Assembly: GCA_918807975.1 (NCBI GenBank)
Contig: OU964922.1
Span: 20,386,329-20,450,328, forward strand
Reading direction: 5' to 3'
Source: Aplidium turbinatum
Taxonomy: Eukaryota > Chordata > Ascidiacea > Aplousobranchia > Polyclinidae
DNA length: 64,000 bases
The notes under the pieces are model-generated. The model did not search any database, had not been told where the DNA came from, and saw only the letters and a list, made by a program, of their open reading frames with translations. Below, one piece after another: positions 59,901 to 64,000 of this stretch. Both the position numbers and the translations under genes were made by a program. The stretch's first letter is position 1, and each line of letters opens with the position of its first letter.

Positions 59901-62900
59901 AAGATAAAACGCACGACGGTGACGTACATATTCTGTCATCGCGTTCGCAAGAATGACGAAAAGCCTTCAAAAACCTTAGACTTGATTTGAACATAGCAAT
60001 GAGTTGGCGGCCACATGAATCAGTCTTCAGCAGCTTAGGGGGTAACATCACGTTAAAAACCCAGTAGCTCACCCTGTGTTGATGCTGATGATTTCAATGA
60101 GGGGGTTTCTTCTTATTTTCGGCAGATCAAGTGACGCTCCTCCTAATTTTTTGGACTTATGCTTTTTCTGCCCCAAAAGTCGAACAGTATTTCCTGATAA
60201 TGCAGTTAAGTTTAGTTCGTGTATAGTTTTTGGTAGGCTACGCAAATAAAAAGGATAACACAACTTTATTTCAACGTTGAACAGGTCATATTGTTTGAAG
60301 CGTTCAAGATTGAATTGATATTCAATATAAAACACGACCCTGAAAGTTTCTGCAGAAAATTCACACGGTTGAAATAATCTCCAGATAATAGTGGAAACAG
60401 TAGATGTTGATGAAACGTGTCACAAACTATTCTCGCATCACACAATCTACTTTTTAATTCTAGAATATCCATTATCCACATGTATTCTAGAAACGCATGA
60501 GTCTTTGCGCCAAGATGTACAACGACCAATCGTCAGCGTCAAAGAATCAGGGTCTGCTACTATTCGGCGAGTCCGATTCGGCGAGTGCCCTATTCGGCGA
60601 GAACCCTTTTCGGCGAGTTCCCTATTCGACGATTTTTTGAATTTTATTTTAATTATCGGGTACCGTAGCCTAATTATCATTGCCGCTTTTACATCGTTTT
60701 AACGTCGCTAAACGTTGAAATAAGACCCTAACCCCATTGGGGTTGGGAGTTAGGGGTTGGGGTTAGGGTCTTATTTCAACGTTTAGCGACGTTAAAACGA
60801 TGTAAAAGCGGCAATGATAATTAGGCTACGGTACCCGATAATTTTAAAAAATGTTTCAAAAAATCGCCGAATAGGGAACTCGCCGAAAAGGGCTCTCGCC
60901 GAATAGGGCACTCGCCGAATCGGACTCGCCGAAACGGGCCATTCCGAAAGAATCACGTGCACAGTACTAGGTTGCAAAGAGGACAAATTTGGACTTATAC
61001 CTTTTAGCGTTTCCTCTACAACTTCCACAACTCGATCAATTTGTTGCACGCCGATGAGCGATAACCCTTTGATGTAGTCTTGTCTGGGGGCGCCTTGCGA
61101 AACACATCCCGCTGCAACTATGTATTTCCCTAGTTCGTCGCCTTTTCTGTGCAACCATATGAGAATTAGACTGTAGATGATACAATCAATTTCCATATGC
61201 ATTGCATAGTTATATTTTCTTTGTTTCAAAGCAATGCTTGTTGTAATGTAATGGTGGAGCAAAAAAGCACTGATCAGCAAACTTGACTGAGACCACGACT
61301 TAAAAACAATCCGAATTTTAGAAAACAAGTACTGTGTTTAGAAAGCATTTATTGCGTAAAATTCTTCTTCTGCCACTAAACATGAAGCTAAAAGGCGATG
61401 AAATAAAACTACTTACTTTGGTAAACCTGACTTCATTCAAAAAATCACAATTAAGATACCCACATAAGTGTTTGAATCATACCAAAAAAATGAACATACT
61501 CGATCATATTTCTGAAATGGTCTTCTGCAGGATTCTTCACGGTGCAGCTATTCAGCAACCACAAGTCAGCTGTGTTGCAATCATCTGGTGCATAGCAAAA
61601 AAAATACATTAAGCTGATGGATTTGAATAAAGTGTTGTTAACTTTTCCAAATGGCAAAGCTTAAATGCGTGACAAACAAAGACTTCATTTGCGATTTGTG
61701 AAAAAAAATCAAATAAAAAAAATCATAAGATGGGAGGCTGGGAGCAATCATTTTTGTTGGTACGGTTAAAATGGATTTCTGTATTAAACGTTTTTTAACC
61801 ACATATAGGGGGTCTGCTACTATTCGGTGAGTCCGATTCGGTGAGTCCGATTCGGTGAGTCCGATTCGGTGAGTCTGATTCGGTGAGTTCCTAACCTCTA
61901 ACCCCTAAACCTAACTCCTAACCCCTAACCCTAAAACGGCAATGATAATTAGGCCACGGTACCCAATAATTAAAAAAAAAAAATTGAAAAAATCCCCCGT
62001 CAAGGGATCGGACTCACCGAATCGGACTCACCGAATCGGACTCACCGAATCGGACTCACCGAAACGGGCCATTCCGACATATAGGACAGCATGATCAACA
62101 CAATGTTGACATAAACCAATGGGAAGTCACATTGAAAATACAGAAAATTTGCATTCAATCTAAATACATCACATATATGTAAAGTTATCTCCATAACAAT
62201 AAAGAAATTGATTGAGAAGAAGCCTTCAACAATCACAAAATTCTATCCACTACAAGTTAAAATTGAAAAATGTATGAGTTTCACTGTACAAAATTTTTGA
62301 TAAATACGTTTCTTGATCTTTTTTTTTTAAATAACAAAAAGGAGACTATAGCCTACTTGCCTGTGATAGTGTACCCATAGGAAGCCAGCTGACCAGCCAT
62401 ATACTCTGAATCCGACGAGTTGTGTGTGCAGCCCCATGTTTTTATGTAAATCGATTGAGTGCCAGGAATGATGCTAAAAATCAATATCAATCAATTGACA
62501 ACATACATTTAAATGATGTCTCTATCAATTTTCACATTATTGTTTGCTAAAGTTTTCTTCCTTCATCAACTAAAAAAATGGTTTCCCTGTAATAGGTATA
62601 TACATTTATACAATCAACATCAGAAAATTAATAGATGTACCATAGCCAAATCAAAATCATTAATGAGTCATTACAGCTTGAAACACTGCAGGTTTTCTGT
62701 TTTATTAAATGTGACATAACAATGTTATCCTTACACAATACCCATTACCCAGACAGCAAAATCCGTTAATTTTGATTCAACGTCTGTATTCTGTAAACGT
62801 TAAATCAATGCAAACTGACGGATTTTGTTGTCTGGGATAGACTTGGAAGCATGGGATTCACCTGTCACCGTGTGGTACTTTAACCTCATCATCAATAACT

Positions 62901-63034
62901 CGTGACTTTTTAATGTTCAAACGTGGACGAGGCAACACAAGTTGCTTCGGTGAACTTCTTTGCAAATTTGGTGCATCACCACTGACGATGTCTTCTATGT
63001 CATCCACATCAAGCGTTGCTACGACTGGCATCAT
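56946..63034 (-). CDS. CDKAL1: Threonylcarbamoyladenosine tRNA methylthiotransferase CDKAL1
   Basis: Orthologue of CDKAL1, which converts t6A to ms2t6A at position 37 of tRNA-Lys(UUU) using two iron-sulfur clusters and S-adenosylmethionine. Coding exons: 63034-62862, 62473-62361, 61584-61500, 61146-61001, 60193-60073, 59774-59671, 59510-59344, 58765-58559, 58222-58103, 57852-57642, 57495-57398 and 57065-56946. All phases agree, giving 554 residues (human about 579). The N-terminal methylthiotransferase domain has its cluster cysteines in WGCTHN (Cys73), [15 protein letters not shown] (Cys109) and AAGCV (Cys138). The radical-SAM motif is CLNSCTYC (Cys214, 218, 221). Further conserved blocks are [28 protein letters not shown] and [12 protein letters not shown]. 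The TRAM-like region follows ([18 protein letters not shown]). The last exon encodes a hydrophobic anchor ([16 protein letters not shown]), as in the ER tail-anchored family. Intron 2 starts with GC rather than GT. An upstream 5' UTR exon is likely (acceptor at 63057). Confidence 0.98.
59065..59140 (+). mobile_element. tRNA-like sequence (SINE head or tRNA pseudogene) in CDKAL1 intron 7
   Basis: A box TGGCTCAGCTGGGTGG and B box GGTTCGAATCC are 35-40 bp apart, as in tRNA genes. The acceptor arms do not pair, and the anticodon loop is not regular, so a working tRNA is unlikely. It is antisense to CDKAL1. I see no clear family 1 or family 2 SINE body after it. Confidence 0.55.
60550..60946. mobile_element. 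Foldback element with telomere-like core, copy 1 (397 bp)
   Basis: In CDKAL1 intron 4. The left end is GGGTCTGCTACTATTCGG, the right end AAACGGGCCATTCCG. A perfect 9-bp target duplication AAAGAATCA flanks it (60541-60549, 60947-60955). The arms (about 180 nt) begin with repeated units of the form ATTCGGCGAGT-CC and continue as tatcgggtaccgtagcct, then the ACGT-core palindrome unit gttttaacgtcgctaaacg. The centre is a mirror of degenerate telomere-like repeats (accctaacccc / ggggttagggt). No coding content. Tandem-subunit arms and 9-bp duplications are hallmarks of foldback (FB) elements as known from Drosophila. Confidence 0.88.
61810..62076. mobile_element. Foldback element with telomere-like core, copy 2 (267 bp)
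   Basis: In CDKAL1 intron 2. It has the same ends as copy 1 (GGGTCTGCTACTATTCGG ... AAACGGGCCATTCCG) and a different, perfect 9-bp target duplication ACATATAGG (61801-61809, 62077-62085). The subunit reads CGATTCGGTGAGTC (T where copy 1 has C) and is repeated four to five times per arm. The core is a one-sided cct-aac array (aacccctaaccctaaaac) followed by ggcaatgataattaggcc, shared with copy 1. The inner palindrome of copy 1 is lacking. Confidence 0.88.
62748..62836. repeat. Palindromic MITE, copy d (best preserved)
   Basis: Ends CCCAGACAGCAAAATCCG and CGGATTTTGTTGTCTGGG pair perfectly. The inner arms ttgattcaacg / cgttaaatcaa flank a short insert (tctgtattctgtaaa). It lies 26 bp downstream of the first CDKAL1 coding exon, in intron 1. 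Together with copy a it defines the family's termini. Confidence 0.85.
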
Positions 63035-63056
63035 TAACCAAACAGAGATAATGCCC

Positions 63057-64000
63057 CTACAAAAATATTTCCATGCATACAATAAAAAAATATAATGTTT
63101 TCAGAAGTATCATATACAATATATAAAAGAGTTGCTCTAATATAAACATAGATAAAACTACAAAATAACATGGTCCACCACTTACAATGGAGCATTGATG
63201 CACAATATACCAAATGACAATTGAAACAAAGGCACTACCGTACATGAAGTTATAATACAGTAGTAAGAATTAAAAGAAATTGCAGTAGTAATAATTACTA
63301 GTTTAACTGAAAAGTATTTATTGTGGTCACTTGTCAATGCGATCAAAATTTCATATATATTGTTCTGCTACCATAAAGAAAATGAACTGTGAAATAATAA
63401 CAATGAAAAAATAAGCAATAACTCACTTAAAACTTCAATGCACTCAAAAATTAAAAACATTTTTTAAAGGAAATGAAAACAATCAAATACTTTGTAACTT
63501 AAATTTCGTAGAATGGATGAGTCTACAGTACACTTTGCAGAAATAAAGATTTAAGAAAGTGATCTGACAAGCATAAAGACAAAAAACACTCAACACAAAG
63601 AAAAATAATTTGGAAACGCAATTTGGCACAAAACAAACAGTGAAAACCTTCCACTGTCGTCAAACTAAGTTATCGTCGGCTCGAAGCAATATACTCTACT
63701 AAGGCACAGATCATTAATACTACACTTTACTACAGCTATATCACTTGGAATTGATAGAAATATCATTACATAATATCATCCGATACTACATTGTAAGCAC
63801 CAAAGACATTAGGTAGAAAGCTTTCTATGAAACTTTGCTCAGTGTTATAAAAAAACAACAACAAGGTAACGGCCCTCAAAATTTTCAAAAACAGTGCTTT
63901 GTATTTAAATCCAATACTTTCAGATGGAAGCTTTTATCCTCAAGCCAGACAGCAATCCCGATTGGCACAAAGTGTTGTCATTCATTTCCAAGTGGCCATT
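63057..64000. other. Upstream of CDKAL1 coding start
   Basis: The acceptor tatttttgtag just before 63056 means an untranslated first exon lies upstream, on the minus strand. I cannot place that exon from sequence alone. AT-rich, no repeat or coding block recognised. Confidence 0.45.

Noticed and set aside
60717-60780. Interstitial telomere or chromosome-end fusion
   Set aside because: The telomere-like repeats are degenerate and lie wholly within a transposon bounded by a 9-bp target duplication, so fusion is not needed to explain them.
1-64000. CRISPR arrays, bacterial operons, retroviral, LTR or Polinton sequences
   Set aside because: No regular spaced repeats, no operon layout with ribosome binding sites, and no capsid, envelope, integrase or paired LTR signal was recognised on either strand.

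Overview
Kind of organism. The window is AT-rich animal DNA: genes split by GT-AG introns, non-LTR retrotransposons, tRNA-derived SINEs, hAT-type DNA transposons with 8-bp target duplications, and palindromic MITEs. Two GPI-type (ephrin-A class) ephrin genes, a CDKAL1 orthologue with a C-terminal membrane anchor, and TTAGGG-like telomeric motifs inside a transposon fit a metazoan. A tunicate (ascidian) is my best guess, but that is inference. I see no bacterial operon, no CRISPR array, and no retrovirus, LTR element or Polinton that I can support.

Layout. 1-3795: 5' flank without a recognised gene. 3796-12608 (+): ephrin-A-like gene 1, five coding exons, first intron 6.8 kb. 12609-22453: a region between two convergent ephrin genes. 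It holds a hAT MITE (16124-16775), a 4.0-kb hAT element (16806-20810) with a decayed LINE inside it, a small hAT MITE (21787-21950) and a hammerhead-like motif. 22454-37700 (-): ephrin-A-like gene 2, six coding exons. 37811-38122: a LINE endonuclease fragment just upstream of that gene. 41555-44498 (+): a RIP-like/TKL protein kinase in four coding exons. 45625-48183: a long-terminal-inverted-repeat transposon with a relic of the 'GDQDKSW' protein family. 49261-54798 (+): a kelch-repeat gene whose introns are loaded with SINE, hAT and hammerhead-like insertions. 56946-63034 (-): CDKAL1, complete in 12 coding exons, with two foldback elements and a MITE in its introns.

How the genes relate. The two ephrins are convergent, share the same early exon phases and have an identical-length third coding exon (126 nt), so they look like an inverted duplication. 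Both would act at the cell surface as ligands for Eph receptor kinases. The kinase, the kelch protein and CDKAL1 (ms2t6A37 modification of tRNA-Lys at the ER membrane) have no evident functional link to each other.

Most notable non-genic signals. (1) Two copies of a foldback element with short tandem subunits, perfect 9-bp target duplications and telomere-like cores, plus a third, unrelated foldback of the same design in the kinase gene. (2) A 2.56-kb transposon that ties the orphan GDQDKSW protein family to long inverted repeats and an 8-bp target duplication. (3) Two hammerhead-ribozyme-like cores. (4) A scattered family of short perfect palindromes centred on an ACGT-rich core. All exon models come from splice signals, frame continuity and remembered family sequences; no search or transcript data were available.
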